Shown here: in pieces, positions 35,390 through 47,584 of the stretch
Position numbering within the stretch: position 1 is the stretch's first letter
Layout of the letters: each line of letters starts with the position of its first letter
Origin: Luidia sarsii
Taxonomy: Eukaryota > Echinodermata > Asteroidea > Paxillosida > Luidiidae
DNA length: 64,000 nucleotides
Direction of reading: 5' to 3'
Assembly (NCBI GenBank): GCA_949987565.1
Contig: OX465102.1
Span: forward strand, 10,992,614-11,056,613
Translations under genes and position numbers: made by a program
Notes under the pieces: generated by a model
Databases searched by the model: none
Seen by the model: only the letters and a program-made list of their open reading frames with translations
What the model was told of the DNA's origin: nothing

Positions 35390-38300
35390 TCGAGCTTCCA
35401 GTCAACACTGTACAAAAACACTCACTTTCAAAGCAAATTATCCCACAACCAAATGTCTCTCAGTTCTTGTAGCTATACTGAAAATTGTAGTTTGGACCTT
35501 CACCTCTCATATTCTTTTCTATTTTATTGTCCTTAGCCGATTGGATTTGCTGCTAATTAACCCCAGAAAAAGACGCCCCCAAACTGTGTAGCCGTCCAAG
35601 CCGAATTTCTGCAAGGATTTTGGGGTGGACCCCTCCACTTCTACAGCCAAATAGGGCCACATTTAAAGCCGAATATATGGTCCAAATGACAATAAAGAGT
35701 GAACCACCAGGTTGTCTTAAGTGTCACTTATTCTACAATGTATCATTAGCCTCCAAAGACCCCTAATTAAAAAAAGTTGTGGGTCCACACTTTATGATAA
35801 TCAGCTCGGCGGAGCCATCTTGGATGGATTTTGTGTGCTGTACCCTTTGCCGTATATCTTCAGGGATCACACCCCGCTTTCATTTAGATGCAATCAACAA
35901 ATTTATTGTAAACCTGGCTACAGCAGCTAGAGGATCCCACAAAGTCGGTGCAGCTGTTTCAATTTAAATGATAACAAGAATACTCTGAACTTTTACACAA
36001 TTATTGTTGAAAAAAATATATAATGAAATATGAAGAGAAATTAGAATAAAATTTAACGTTCGGATTTTGGACCACTCTTTCGAATCGAACACATCGATAT
36101 CTCAATAAATTTGCAGCGGAAAGTACTACCTATTGAATTCAAACTGTTGGGGGACGGTAGCGGTGACTGATATATCTTCAGACTGAGCCCAAGCCCTGGT
36201 TTGAATAAAAAAAAATACCCATATGCAACACTATCACAACATTTTATCCACTACGGATGCCAACCCATACATACATACATACATACATACATGTACGTAT
36301 ACTGCATGCATGCGCAGTCATCCTCCATGTCCCACGGAGTCGCATTGAGGTGACGAAGCGTGGCTTTATCTCAAGAATCTCCTCCACATACAATGGGCTC
36401 GATGGGGAATGTGATGTGTTTAATGCACCTTCCCTTTACTTCACTTCGCATGCAGATTTACATGCTCTTCAACCGGTGAATGAAAAATTATGCATACAAA
36501 ATATGATGTGCTTTAACTTTTACATTTTCCCCCTTCATCTTCCCATTAAAAACACGTGGGTATATAAATATATTTATATATGCTTATATGTTTATGTTAA
36601 GATATGTTTTATTCCTGTTGAATTTTACTTTTGATTTTTCTACTTAACAAAATGTGTGGATTTTCATTAACAATATTTAATTTGTTATACTGTTATTTAG
36701 TTTATTCGTTTATCTGATTTGTAATATTAATTATTATTTTGATTGACTTATTTGCATAAAGATTAGAAATATCATAGCTACGTCATTACTCCTGTAATTG
36801 GTTCTCAACCGTTGTTGGATGTGGTAAATAAATAAATCAATCAATCAATTAATAATTCATGGATGTTTTCCTGGATTTTCTGGCACGGTGGTCTCGTATA
36901 AACCAAAGAACCATTTTCTTATTATCTAATCCTGGAGTGGGACCACTTAGGACGAGAGGTCAGAAGGAAAATAAAACACTGGCGCGCTTTCTCCTCTTTA
37001 AGTTCCTCGAGTTTCCACGCCCCTTACGCGGCCGACACTTGACCTTCTTCGCTCGGCTGACGTGCCCGCACGCACCCCGCAGACGCACCTGGGGCCCACG
37101 CCGGATTTCCCCGGGACACCCGATCCAGAAGCGCACCCGGGCCGGGTTAGTTTTTTTTATTCGGAACATGGAACACACAGACACTCTTGCTAGTATCGCT
37201 TCGGGCACTGTTGTCCGGTGGAGTGTCCTTGGCCAAACAAAATTATTGTTCTGGCATTTGCAAAACCCGGGTCATCCACCCGAGTCGAACGCGGCTCGTG
37301 TGCACTCTATATCTATAAGCGATGTTGCCCGCATTTCTACACGCGTTTATCTTGGGGGGGGGGGGCTCATTAAATAACTCGGTTACCGGAGAAGAGCACT
37401 TTTGACTGACTTTGAAATGCTAAACATGTAAATCAACCTTGGTTTAAGAAAAAACGAAAGCAAAACGTATTAAAGCTGCTTTGACATTTCAAGTTTCATC
37501 CAAGGTAGAGGTACGAAGTCAAGTTTGGTCTGCAGTGCTAGTGACACGGTGTGAGCATAATCTTCTTTCAGTTTTCGGTTCGCTGCAGAACCGCATAATA
37601 TACAAAACAAAATATTCCCACAGAGAAAAACTAACCTTGACTCAACGCTTTAGCATTCAAGGCTAGATGATGCAGACTCCTTGCAGCTTCTAATTGTCCC
37701 CTTTCCGATGAAAAGTTACAGGTAAGAGGAGTCATTGATACTATCTAAGTTGGGAAACTTTGGCGGCGCTTGGTAGAATAAGTTCCTCTAATCGCGAGCC
37801 CGATCTCGTTCGAGAGAAGGGGGAAGCGGGTCTTCGCACTCTCCGAAATGAATGGCTACTGGTATTTAGTGTACAGCGGGGCTCGGTGTGGGATATTGGT
37901 TCCAGCCCAAGGGTATACCACGGGTTATTGACGGAAACCACCCCCACATGATACCATCGCAACTACTCAATGTATAAACGGCTGTCAACAAAATGCAAGG
38001 CGACGAGATCTGAGGAAAAAAAAAAAAATCGAATTTAATTAAATCCCGTTTTTCAGATAATAATCGGTCGTTGAACCGCGGTAAACAGCGAAACCACCCG
38101 CGTTTGGCAATCACAGAAAACAAACAGACATTGTTGAAAAAAAGATATTGAGGGCTTAACGGTATACGATGAACATTGAAGAGTAGGGTTCATTGAAAGA
38201 CACGTTCCATCAGTACGTCTGTCTGTCCGTCCGTCCGTCCGTCCGTCCATCCACCCATCCATACACATTCTAGGCATCCAGCTTCCATTGGTAAGCCGGC

Positions 38301-38745
38301 AGTATAAATAACCCATCATTCCCTGTGTAGTGTGGAATTACCGGGACGTGAGTGTGACGCAAGGTCAAATTTCGAACCGGCCAAATTACGTGCTTGCATA
38401 TATACATGTTCTATATCAGTTCAGCTCACTTTAATTTCACCAGACCCAGAAAAGGCCAACATCTATAAAGGGCAGATTTGCTATGCGCATAAAAAATTAT
38501 CTGCCTTCTGCATCTCCACTTAATGTAAATCCTCGTGTATGCGGGCGGATCTCTTCCCAATCCCCTAATTAAACCCGATGGCTAGCTCTCCACCATCCGA
38601 ACAACCTTCCCTTCCTCCATCAGAATCTCTTTTGCAACGCGTTTACCTCGTGAAAGCCGCTCTCCATCTCACGAACCACCCCCACAACCACTTTTTTTTC
38701 CGTTCCAATGAGCCTTCGTTCATTTTCAAATCCACCCCTTCACTG
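35390..38745. other. gene-free stretch with simple repeats
   Basis: Contains (CATA)n at 36266-36293, a GC-richer patch at 36970-37290 and (CCGT)n at 38221-38250. No domain-bearing frame was recognised. Confidence 0.4.
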
Positions 38746-38748
38746 CAG

Positions 38749-38810
38749 ATTGATTTTGGCCTTGCGAGGCTAATTGGGGGAAATTCGGATAAGGAAAGTT
38801 CCATCTTTAG
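38749..38810 (+). other. candidate 62-bp exon with a kinase DFG-like motif
   Basis: A pyrimidine-rich stretch ending CACTGCAG precedes a frame reading IDFGLARLIGG, and CTTTAG|GTGAAG follows as a good donor. Protein kinases have DFGLAR at the metal-binding loop. No neighbouring kinase exons were recognised, so this could be chance or a relic. Confidence 0.2.
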
Positions 38811-38814
38811 GTGA

Positions 38815-41340
38815 AGTGGCATCGGTCAATGAATTGCGTAAACACGGCGCGTGTTGCAGGCTAACCTTGAAGTTGAAAGCATTTCAAAACGAGACACGTT
38901 TAACTCAAAAGGACGGAATTCCCGTGAGGTAAGGACAGGTATAGACTCGAATTCCTCTTAGGTGGGTTTAGGCACGATGTAAGCCAAGGACTTTCGATTT
39001 GATAAACCTCGACATACTGAGCCATTTGAGCATTTCAAAACCGCTCCGCAGACGGCACTCGGTGTGCGACTAACGACGTTTCTTCAAACAAAATGAAGTT
39101 AAGGCAGAGAGGAATCGATGAGAACGGAGCCCCTTTTTACATTAAACGCAAGCAACGCCCGCTCAACCTACTAACATCCGATTAGATTCACCCGCTAGGT
39201 ATAACGAAACAAACCAACACACCAACAAACCAACACCCCTGAAAAGGAAAACAAGCCGCAGAAGAAATTTTTTAATCTAGTGAGGGGAAAAGGGGGTTAT
39301 AACCAGCAGATACGCCCGAGCAAACGGGCGGAAACCCACTGAGTAATTTAACTTGTGTGCGGGAAAATAGCTTATGCCTACGTACAGTACATACAGCGTG
39401 TCGGCTGTGTGTGAGCAGAGCGCTGTGGCGGAAAGGCAACGTTTTCTGCAGATGCTATATACTATACAGCGCATTATGTGACCACTGCCAGATTCACTGA
39501 CGACACCCAGTAACCAAAATATCGTCAAGATTGGCGCCCACAAAGAGGGACCCCCACCCCCACCACATCCATTTCAAAGCTTACAGGTCTTGTAACTGCT
39601 CTTTTGCCGGCCCGGTCAACTTCGCTTGATCAGCAGCACGACACTGAGTGACCGCTGGGGCAACTTTAAACTAGGCCTATTTCTGGCGCAATGGCACCTA
39701 TTCGTTGACGTATTTAAAGCACGTAGCAGGCAACACACTCTCGTCCGAGTTATAAAGCACACAGTAATTACTTGCTGCTACGGGGCCCGTAATGGTACAT
39801 GGGTGAATGCTTTTCTTATTTCGTTCAAAATTATAAAATTGTGTCCCCTCGAAATACTGTCAAATACCACCGAATAGAAGAAAAATATGTCCCTCATAAT
39901 GATTATTCCCTCCCTCGAGATGATCCAAAAAGCCGTTTTGCACCATTTCCCAACAAATGTCCTCTCGCGGACTCCGTAACCACTCCCTTCCTCAACGGAT
40001 GTCATTTTTTTGAGTGCTGCTTTTCACGGAGTGCCTTGATCTGTTAGTTTTCGTTCAAAGGCCAAATGAAATGATAGGTGCCTTTATATTGGCACTTTCC
40101 CCTGTCACATGAAGCCTCCTCACCTGCCTCCTGTTTACCTGCAGTGTCATTTTCTTTCCATTTTCTAATAATCTAGACGCACATAATGCGCCCGAGGGCT
40201 TACTGAGAATGTCGTTTCTGAGTGCCATCTCCCGTTCTTTTCGAGTCCCAAAAGACACACACACACAAATCGCTTCAGTTCCGACTTTGACGGGAAAGAC
40301 ATATATCGTTCTTTCATGTTACCACATGCTAATAATACATGCAACTCGCTAGCAATGCATTGATGCACCTTTTCCCCTTTTTTCAATTTCCTCTGATATA
40401 TTCCTTTTGCTCGTGCATACAAATGTCCCACCGGTGGTCGTGAGTGTCGCATTGTCCCTCTACGGAGCATAGATCCAGCCAGCTCGTATCAGATTGAAGG
40501 CGTTACCTTGATTGTCAACTCAGATCTAATCCCTATCGCGTCACCGATACCCTACATTGATTTGCCTTCTTCAGAGAGTGAAACAATGATTCAGGCGGTA
40601 AACATCCCGCCCCGATAATCGCGAACACAGAAGGATTCCTTACGACGAAGCAATGACCGTTATTCAACGTGGCCAGGGAATCGATCTCTCCATCAGCATT
40701 CCCGCGGTCTGATACCTGAACGCAAGCCGCTAATTAGTTCGCCATCTGTACGGCCGGGACGCTGATGTCACGCCAATACTCATTAACTCCCATTTACATT
40801 TCGTTTGTGCAGTCCCGTCTCAAATCTATAGCGCGTGGTAGACGAGCTCATGTACCGTAGAGCAAGGAAACAGATACGAGTTGCTAGTCGCACCGAGTTT
40901 GGTCGATCTATACAGTGTTGCGTGTAGTGACATCCCAAATGCATTGGCCCCAATAATTCACCCCTTGCCATTAAAGTTTCGTCTGCAACTGCAAAGCCAC
41001 GAGCGTCGTCTATATACCCTGTATCACCAGCGTGCGCTGTCCCTCTGAAATAGACATGGACCAACAGGGCCAGTGGCTATATAGACAGCGTTTGAACATA
41101 GAACAAGGGTGTGTTTCCTTGCTCTGTGGTAGGAGCGTAGTATGAGCAACCACAAGCTGCGGATGCCAGTGGCTGGGCCTTGGGCACTTCGATCTGCCCG
41201 GCCACAGTTCGCCGTTGACGGCTTGTCAAGCAATAACACAATTCTCAGCGAGGTACCCTTGAAACCGTGCAACAAATTCGCGGTCGACCCGTGAAGAGTA
41301 TTTCAACTCGCGTCGAAAGCGGCAGTGTGAGCGCCTCACA
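38815..41340. other. gene-free stretch
   Basis: No recognised gene or interspersed repeat. Confidence 0.4.
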
Positions 41341-41356
41341 TTTCACATTTCAGCCT

Positions 41357-41508
41357 ACAGTGATATGCAATAATTTTGCAAACTGCTTACTGACTAAAAT
41401 GGCGAATACCAAACATTCGGAGGGCCTGGCGTTTCGATCCTAGCAGGCCCTTTTTACAAAGTTAAGGCAGAATGGAAAGGGCGTGCTAGGATCGAAACGT
41501 CATGCTAT
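41357..41508. mobile_element. palindromic PLE-end element 4 with 12-bp duplication
   Basis: A minus-oriented tail (TTTGCAAACTGCTTACTGAC) leads to the minus arm (GGCGTTTCGATCCTAGCAGG). The opposing plus arm follows (GCTAGGATCGAAACGTCA). The flanks are ACATTTCAGCCT (41345-41356) and ACATTTCTGCCT (41509-41520), a 12-bp target-site duplication with one mismatch. The right arm lacks its tail. Confidence 0.8.
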
Positions 41509-41775
41509 ACATTTCTGCCTGTGTAAAATAATTTAAGTCCCGTCAATGCAACATGTTGGTAGTTACGCAAGTGCATTGTGGAACAAGCACATTAAAGGCT
41601 TTTCAGGTGTGGACTTATGTATATTCAAGTAGTGTGAAATGGTCCAACACATTACACGAGTCGAAACTTATCCGTGTAGAGCAACAGCCAATTGTGTGTC
41701 GCGTATGAACTTATAGGGTGAACGCGCAGCACGATTGACGTGGGACGTGGACCCGTGTAAGCGGTATAGTTACTA

Positions 41776-43108
41776 TGGTGAGAAAAGGCCTGTACTGTGG
41801 TGTGAACAGACCTGTACTGTGGTGTGAACAGGCCTGTACTGTATGTGGGAAAGGCCTGTACTGTGGTGTGGGAAAGGCCTGTACTGTGGTGGGGGAAAGG
41901 CCTGTATTGTGGTGTGGGAAAGGCCTGTACTGTGGTATGGGAAAGGCCTGTACTGTGGTGTGGGAAAGGCCTGTACTGTGGTGTGGGAAAGGCCTGTACT
42001 GTGGTTTGCACAGGCCTGTACTGTGGTTTGCACAGGCCTGTACTGTGGTGTGGGAAAGACCTGTACTATGGTGTGGGAAAGGCCTGTACTGTGGTGTGGG
42101 AAAGACCTGTACTGTGGTGTGAACAGGCCTGTACTGTGGTGTGGGAAAGGCCTGTACTGTGGTGTGGGAAAGGTCTGTACTGTGGTGTGGGAAAGGCCTG
42201 TACTGTGGTGTGAACAGGCCTGTACTGTGGTGTGGGAAAGGCCTGTACTGTGGTGTGGGAAAGACCTGTACTGTGGTTTGGGAAAGGCCTGTACTGTGGT
42301 TTGGGAAAGACCTGTACTGTGGTGTGAACAGGCCTGTACTGTGGTGTGGGAAAGGCCTGTACTGTGGTGTGAACAGGCCTGTACTGTGGTGTGGGAAAGG
42401 CCTGTACTGTGGTGTGAACAGGCCTGTACTGTGATGTGGGAAAGCCCTGTACTGTGGTGTGGGAAAGGCCTGTACTGTGGTGTGGGAAAAGCCTGTACTG
42501 TGGTGTGGGAAAGGCCTGTACTGTGGTGTGGGAAAAGCCTGTACTGTGGTGTGGGAAAGGCCTGTACTGTGGTGTGAACAGGCCTGTACTGTGATGTGGG
42601 AAAGGCCTGTACTGTGGTTTGGGAATGGCCTGTACTGTGGTGTGGGAAAGGCCTGTACTGTGGTGTGGGAAAGGCCTGTACTGTGGTGTGAACAGGCCTG
42701 TACTGTGATGTGGGAAAGGCCTGTACTGTGGTGTGAACAGGCCTGTACTGTGATGTGGGAAAGGCCTGTACTGTGGTGTGGGAAAGGCCTGCACTGTGGT
42801 GTGGGAAAGGCCTGTACTGTGGTGTGAACAGGCCTGTACTGTGGTGTGGGAAAGGCCTGTACTGTGGTGTGGGAAAGGCCTGTACTGTGGTTTGGGAATG
42901 GCCTGTACTGTGGTGTGGGAAAGGCCTGTACTGTGGTGTGGGAAAGGCCTGTACTGTGGTGTGAACAGGCCTGTACTGTGATGTGGGAAAGGCCTGTACT
43001 GTGGTGTGAACAGGCCTGCACTGTGATGTGGGAAAGGCCAGTACTGACGTGTGAGAAAGGCCAGCACCATATGTGGTGTAAAAAGGCCTGTTCTGTGGTG
43101 TGGGAAAG
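41776..43108. repeat. 22/23-bp minisatellite
   Basis: About 57 tandem copies. The 23-bp form is GGCCTGTACTGTGGTGT followed by GGGAAA; the 22-bp form has the same core followed by GAACA. Since 23 is not a multiple of three, repeats cycle through all frames and no stop arises, which gives the long artefactual frames on both strands. The 3' edge decays after 43020. Confidence 0.95.
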
Positions 43109-43111
43109 GGA

Positions 43112-43800
43112 CTTCGGAGTGGCTGTTTTTCAGCAGAGGACAGGGAGATGAGATGGCTGGGCTGCTGAATGAACCAGTGACCATCAAACTTGTTCAACTT
43201 TATCCATTGAGCAAGGGTTGTACATTATGTACAGAGACCGGCGGATGTCTGACCTCCTCCACCCGATGCTCCAGAAACCGTTTGATCCTGTTCTCCGCTT
43301 CCGCCTTTACAAACCTTGTACTTGGATTGTTCCCTTCACGGAAACCGATGGATTACTTGTCCCCCGGAAAGCTTCGCCGCTCTTTCTAGCTGGTTATAAC
43401 AGTCGCTGAATATTGTATGATTCATCAGTCTGTCGTGCCGCGCAATTTCGTGCGATATCAGTTTAATCTACCCGAACTTATCCGCGAATCCGGCAGCACC
43501 GTGCTTGGTATGCAAACAACTCGTCAAGCTCTCTACCGAGCCTCAAACCGCGTGATTGCTTAACCATCGGCCATTTCAATGGACCGATGTTGCTGCGGCT
43601 GAATAGAAATCGGTTTGCGGTAACACTGTGCGACATTCTCTTTTGTGGGTATGTTGTGTGTTTTCTGAAATGTTCTGAACTGTATGTATGCACTGTTCGT
43701 CTTCAGGAGACTGCTGGATTCTAACTCGGAATTGGACTTTGTGTGATTTTTTCTTGAGGTACGAGGTAGATAGTCGCGCCATTGTCATGCTGGTTATTTG
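43112..43800. other. gene-free stretch
   Basis: No recognised gene or repeat. Confidence 0.4.
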
Positions 43801-43804
43801 TTTC

Positions 43805-44180
43805 AATGATACACAGCATTGGCAAGATCGAAAAGACAGAAATTTTCACAAATTTTATATGAAACATTTTATATGAACGGTTTGGAGATGGTTTTAGTAG
43901 AAACATCGCACTGAATTATTGATGTCTAAAATCCTGTATTTTTTGGAGAAAAGAGTAAAGAAATTGTTTACGTCTCACCCCTAGATCTAAACGACTTTCG
44001 GAACAATTCGTTGAATGCTGCATTTTCGCGAAACAAATGAAGCGGTTTTTTACTATTTCCTCGAGACTCGGTTGGCGGATTGAACTGGAAAGTTCACGGG
44101 TACGCTATTTCATGCAGCATTTTGGATCAGGCAACGTAAGGATGCTATTCTTTGACCTCGACCAATGTTGTGCTATCCCT
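43805..44180 (+). mobile_element. 367-bp TTAA MITE family, diverged copy 3
   Basis: It follows the family through the ATGGTTTTAGTAGAAAC, TTTACGTCTCACCCCTAG, TTTCGCGAAACAAATGAAG and GGATCAGGCAACG blocks. The right end is followed by TTAA at 44181-44184. The left terminus is decayed. Confidence 0.75.
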
Positions 44181-44189
44181 TTAAGTGGT

Positions 44190-45840
44190 TGATTTTGTGT
44201 TTTTGAGAAAAAAACGAAGAAGCTGCAAATGTCAAAACTGAAGTCATCACCCTGCTCGGGTCTTTGGGGTATTTACTTTGTGAGCCTAAGTATTTTGTTT
44301 TTCTCGTATATCCGCTAATCAACGTGGCAGTCTTCCCCCGACGAGATAACCGGATCGGCCCCGTCGGGAAAACTCGTTATCTTCCAGAAATGCTCGCAGC
44401 ATCCCCCTCCTCCGCGGTCACGAATCAAAGTGGTGGATCTCTTTAAGCTGCCCGTTTACAGACGAGCATCGATGATAGGATTAAGAAAAATCACATTAGG
44501 CCTACTGCTCAGTCAATGCATTCTAACTAAAAGTAAATTGCTGCTGAAAAAAGAACACGCTTTACGGATGGTGAATCTGAAGTTTGGCTGTGCACTGTAC
44601 ATCAATGTTGCCTGCATATTATAAACCGACATTTCTTCACTCTCCACTCCTCCCTACCCTTCCCATTCCTTTCCTCCTTCCCCCTTCTCCGCTCTTCCTC
44701 TCCTCCCACTCCCCCCGTGGGGGAGATGATGGAGATTTCCGCTTGACTAGTCACCTTTGCTATCGCACAAATCAACCATGGGAGGGACGGGGGAGGGGTG
44801 AGGATGGGGAAGTGGGAGGTGGCGTTGAGAGAAGGAGGTTCCATTTGGCACGTTGAGCAACTATAGGGCCGGGCTGCCCAGTTCCCCAAGGGTTTCTGCA
44901 CTTCTTGCCTCGAATTCCCGGCGTAAATCCGCCGGAGAAGAGGGATTCTCTGTTTTCTCTAAAAAAAAAAAAATAGGCCATGGGATGGAAACGAAAAAAA
45001 GAGGACCTTAAAAATAAGCCATTAAGCCATGAGGTTCATGGACCCTACTCTCGCCAGTTGGCGGACACTGCTGTGACATGGATGAGATCCCTAACCGTCC
45101 CTATCACCTGCCAGATGGGATGCAGCTGAGCAGCTCAGCCCTGCTGGTCTTATAAATTAATCGAAATCAAGATGTTGCTGGTCTTCCTCGACGCCTTTTG
45201 CACTCTATTTTCCCCTGAAACGGTATCTTCTCCGTACACTTTCGTCTTTATATGACCAAACATGAGCTTGGGTTCCTTCTTTCCATATCTCTACGAATCA
45301 CTGTCACCTTACCTTTTCCAACACCTATTCAGTTGGTGTGTTCTTTTCATGAGAGCATTGAGACTCTACGATAGTACGGTTGGATGCACGTACGCACATA
45401 TCTTTGTTGTATGCCTGGGATGGCAGCGGCGCGGCCTGCATGCTTGTGCACAACTGGGATCCGGCGTCGTATATTGTGCCGTTGTCGTGGTTGACATGCG
45501 TGCTGCCTGGATCTCTTGGACAGGGCTGTTCGGGTAAAGCCACAACACGTCTAGCCTCACAGGGAATGAAACATTAAACTATAATGTAAGGCCTAATATT
45601 GAAAATAGGTGACATTTCAGGCTATTCACGGTGGTAATAGCATGCCATGGGTGGTTTGCGCTGGGACACCATGAAAGATAATCGACGTGTGAATGATTCT
45701 GAATAGAAACGATCAGGATAGGTTTCGACGTAGCAAAGTGCACGGTTTTCCAATAATTAAAGGAATAAACCTCATCACGAACATAGGTGAGGTGTTTTTA
45801 TTTTATCCGTGCGCACGAGCATTAATTTTTTTTTTGATAC
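44190..45840. other. gene-free stretch
   Basis: A C/T-rich segment (44636-44716) is followed by a G/A-rich segment (44781-44845), which could form a loose hairpin. No gene was recognised. Confidence 0.4.
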
Positions 45841-45844
45841 TCTG

Positions 45845-45948
45845 AGTGCGCCCTCAAGAGTCTGTTGACCCAATGCGCGATATATTCCGTGCCTGGTGAT
45901 TGGCCAACGCATTGCAAACTCTTGAGGGCGCACTATCGTGAATCGCCC
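45845..45948. mobile_element. MITE-like family A, copy 2
   Basis: GTGCGCCCTCAAGAGT at the left is an exact inverse of ACTCTTGAGGGCGCAC at the right. The interior shares CAATGCGCGATATATTCCG- and GTGATTGGCCAACGCA-type sequence with 1159-1315. The outer part of the left repeat is missing, replaced by a T run. Confidence 0.65.
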
Positions 45949-45959
45949 GTTTTGAATAA

Positions 45960-46080
45960 GGCCGTGTCCGAAACGGGCGTCTAGAGCTAGGTCTAGGTCT
46001 TTCCCCTATTGGAAATACATGGAGATGCAAAGACAATAGCCCTATAGCCGTAGCTCTGAAAGCCCGTTTCGGACCCGGCC
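45960..46080. mobile_element. 121-bp MITE with TAA duplication (family G)
   Basis: The inverted ends GGCCGTGTCCGAAACGGGC and GCCCGTTTCGGACCCGGCC match at 18 of 19 positions. TAA flanks both sides (45957-45959 and 46081-46083). Harbinger-type MITE by analogy. Confidence 0.8.
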
Positions 46081-46195
46081 TAACTGCACCCCAGGAAAGA
46101 ATAAGAAAGGGCAGTAAACCATTCAAAAACATGTATTGCTAAAGTACGTGATTCTGATTAATGAGTGTACAATCAATTCTGTTTATGCCATTGCG

Positions 46196-46230
46196 AAAGG
46201 TCATACTAAACGTCAGGCCCTCTAATCCGT
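46196..46230 (+). repeat. PLE end motif relic
   Basis: AAAGGTC, then a shortened segment and AAACGTCAGGCCCTCTAAT. The stem II region is deleted. Confidence 0.4.
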
Positions 46231-46587
46231 TTGCGTTGTTTTTTTCAATTTGGGTCAATTTATTTCGCTGAGCAGTTTGCCACAATGTTGTATTTAACTT
46301 CTCGCGTGCAATCAGGCTTGCAAGTGACATTTTATTCGGTTGTTTCTCAAAACAGTTGCCGTGGTTACTCCATGATATACGCACGCGAGCAGTGACGGTT
46401 GCTTTCACCAGTCCCAATGATAGGCTATAGTTGCCGTGAGCTCTGCCAGTTGGATGTACAGCTTAATGAGACTGCCTATCTTGTCATAATTATGGGCCAT
46501 TTCTATGTTTTCCCCATCGAATGACAGACGACCACTTTCAGCCGCGTGGTCTCCGATGTCTACTACCGACCTTCCTGGCGACGATAT

Positions 46588-46840
46588 GTGACCCGGCACA
46601 GCATAATGAGGAATAACCCCACATTTGAGATTTTGAGATTTTCTAATGATGTGAAAGCGTATACCATTAGCTTTCAAATGATATCAAAAAATAATATCCT
46701 CTAATGCTTAACATTTCCGAAAATACAAAAAAGAAAGAAAATTGATTCGTAATCGAATTGTGAAGATACTTTAACTTCAGGCGTTGTCTACTCAAAAAGT
46801 GTTTTGGTGGGATATTCCTCATGTCATTGTGCCGGGTCAC
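46588..46840. mobile_element. 253-bp MITE family C, copy 2
   Basis: Terminal inverted repeats GTGACCCGGCACA / TGTGCCGGGTCAC are separated in the same manner as copy 1. It is flanked by ATAT at 46584-46587 and 46841-46844. High similarity to copy 3 suggests recent spread. Confidence 0.92.
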
Positions 46841-47215
46841 ATATCATATAGAGCGATCCTGAGGATTGACCTCGTCTGTTACATGCCTGCGTCACGCATG
46901 ATTATATAGATACGATGATTCTATTGACGTTCCTCATCCAGCAGCGCCGCCGCGACCTTGCACTCATCAGTCGTCACCAATTCCGCGAAATCTGAAAATA
47001 AACATTTCCGCTCGAGAAAGGTCCATATTATTTTTGTAGAGAGCTTGGAAACTGGACGACACTAGCCCCTGCCCGTACATTTCATCCCACCCCTTGCCGC
47101 CTAGCCCATCAGCAGACGGCGGACCGACATAAAAAAGCCATCTCCTTTCTTCCCGCCTCGAATCGGGCAAGACCGACTCTATAGTCTCCCGATGAGGCAC
47201 TTCTTGACTGTATAT

Positions 47216-47468
47216 GTGACCCGGCACAGCATTATGAGGTAACCCCACTTTTGAGATTTTGAGATTTTCTAATGATGTGAAAGCGTATACCATTAGCTTT
47301 CAAATGATATAAAAAAAATAATATCCTCTAATGCTTAACATTTCCGAAAATACAAAGAAAAAGGGAAAATTGATTTGTAATCGAATTGTGAAGATACTTT
47401 AACTTCAGGCGTTGTTTACTCAAAAAGTGTTTTGGTGGGATATTCCTCATGTCGTTGTGCCGGGTCAC
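47216..47468. mobile_element. 253-bp MITE family C, copy 3
   Basis: The same length and inverted ends as copy 2. It is flanked by ATAT at 47212-47215 and 47469-47472. It lies 375 bp from copy 2 in the same orientation. Confidence 0.92.
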
Positions 47469-47530
47469 ATATTGTCGTCATCGCGTGGCGAGCTCCAATC
47501 GGTGAGCGACGGTAATCTGTCACGGGTCAC

Positions 47531-47579
47531 GGGGAGGGGGTGGGGGTGGGGGTTGGGTGGGGTGGGGACGGGGGGGGGA
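47531..47579 (+). repeat. G-rich tract with quadruplex potential
   Basis: Eight or more runs of at least three G are separated by one to three bases within 49 bp. Confidence 0.8.
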
Positions 47580-47584
47580 CTTGT

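Noticed and set aside
41711..43197. Long frames over the 22/23-bp minisatellite on both strands
   Set aside because: The monomer lacks stops in these frames, so openness is expected. There is no domain or signal outside the repeat.
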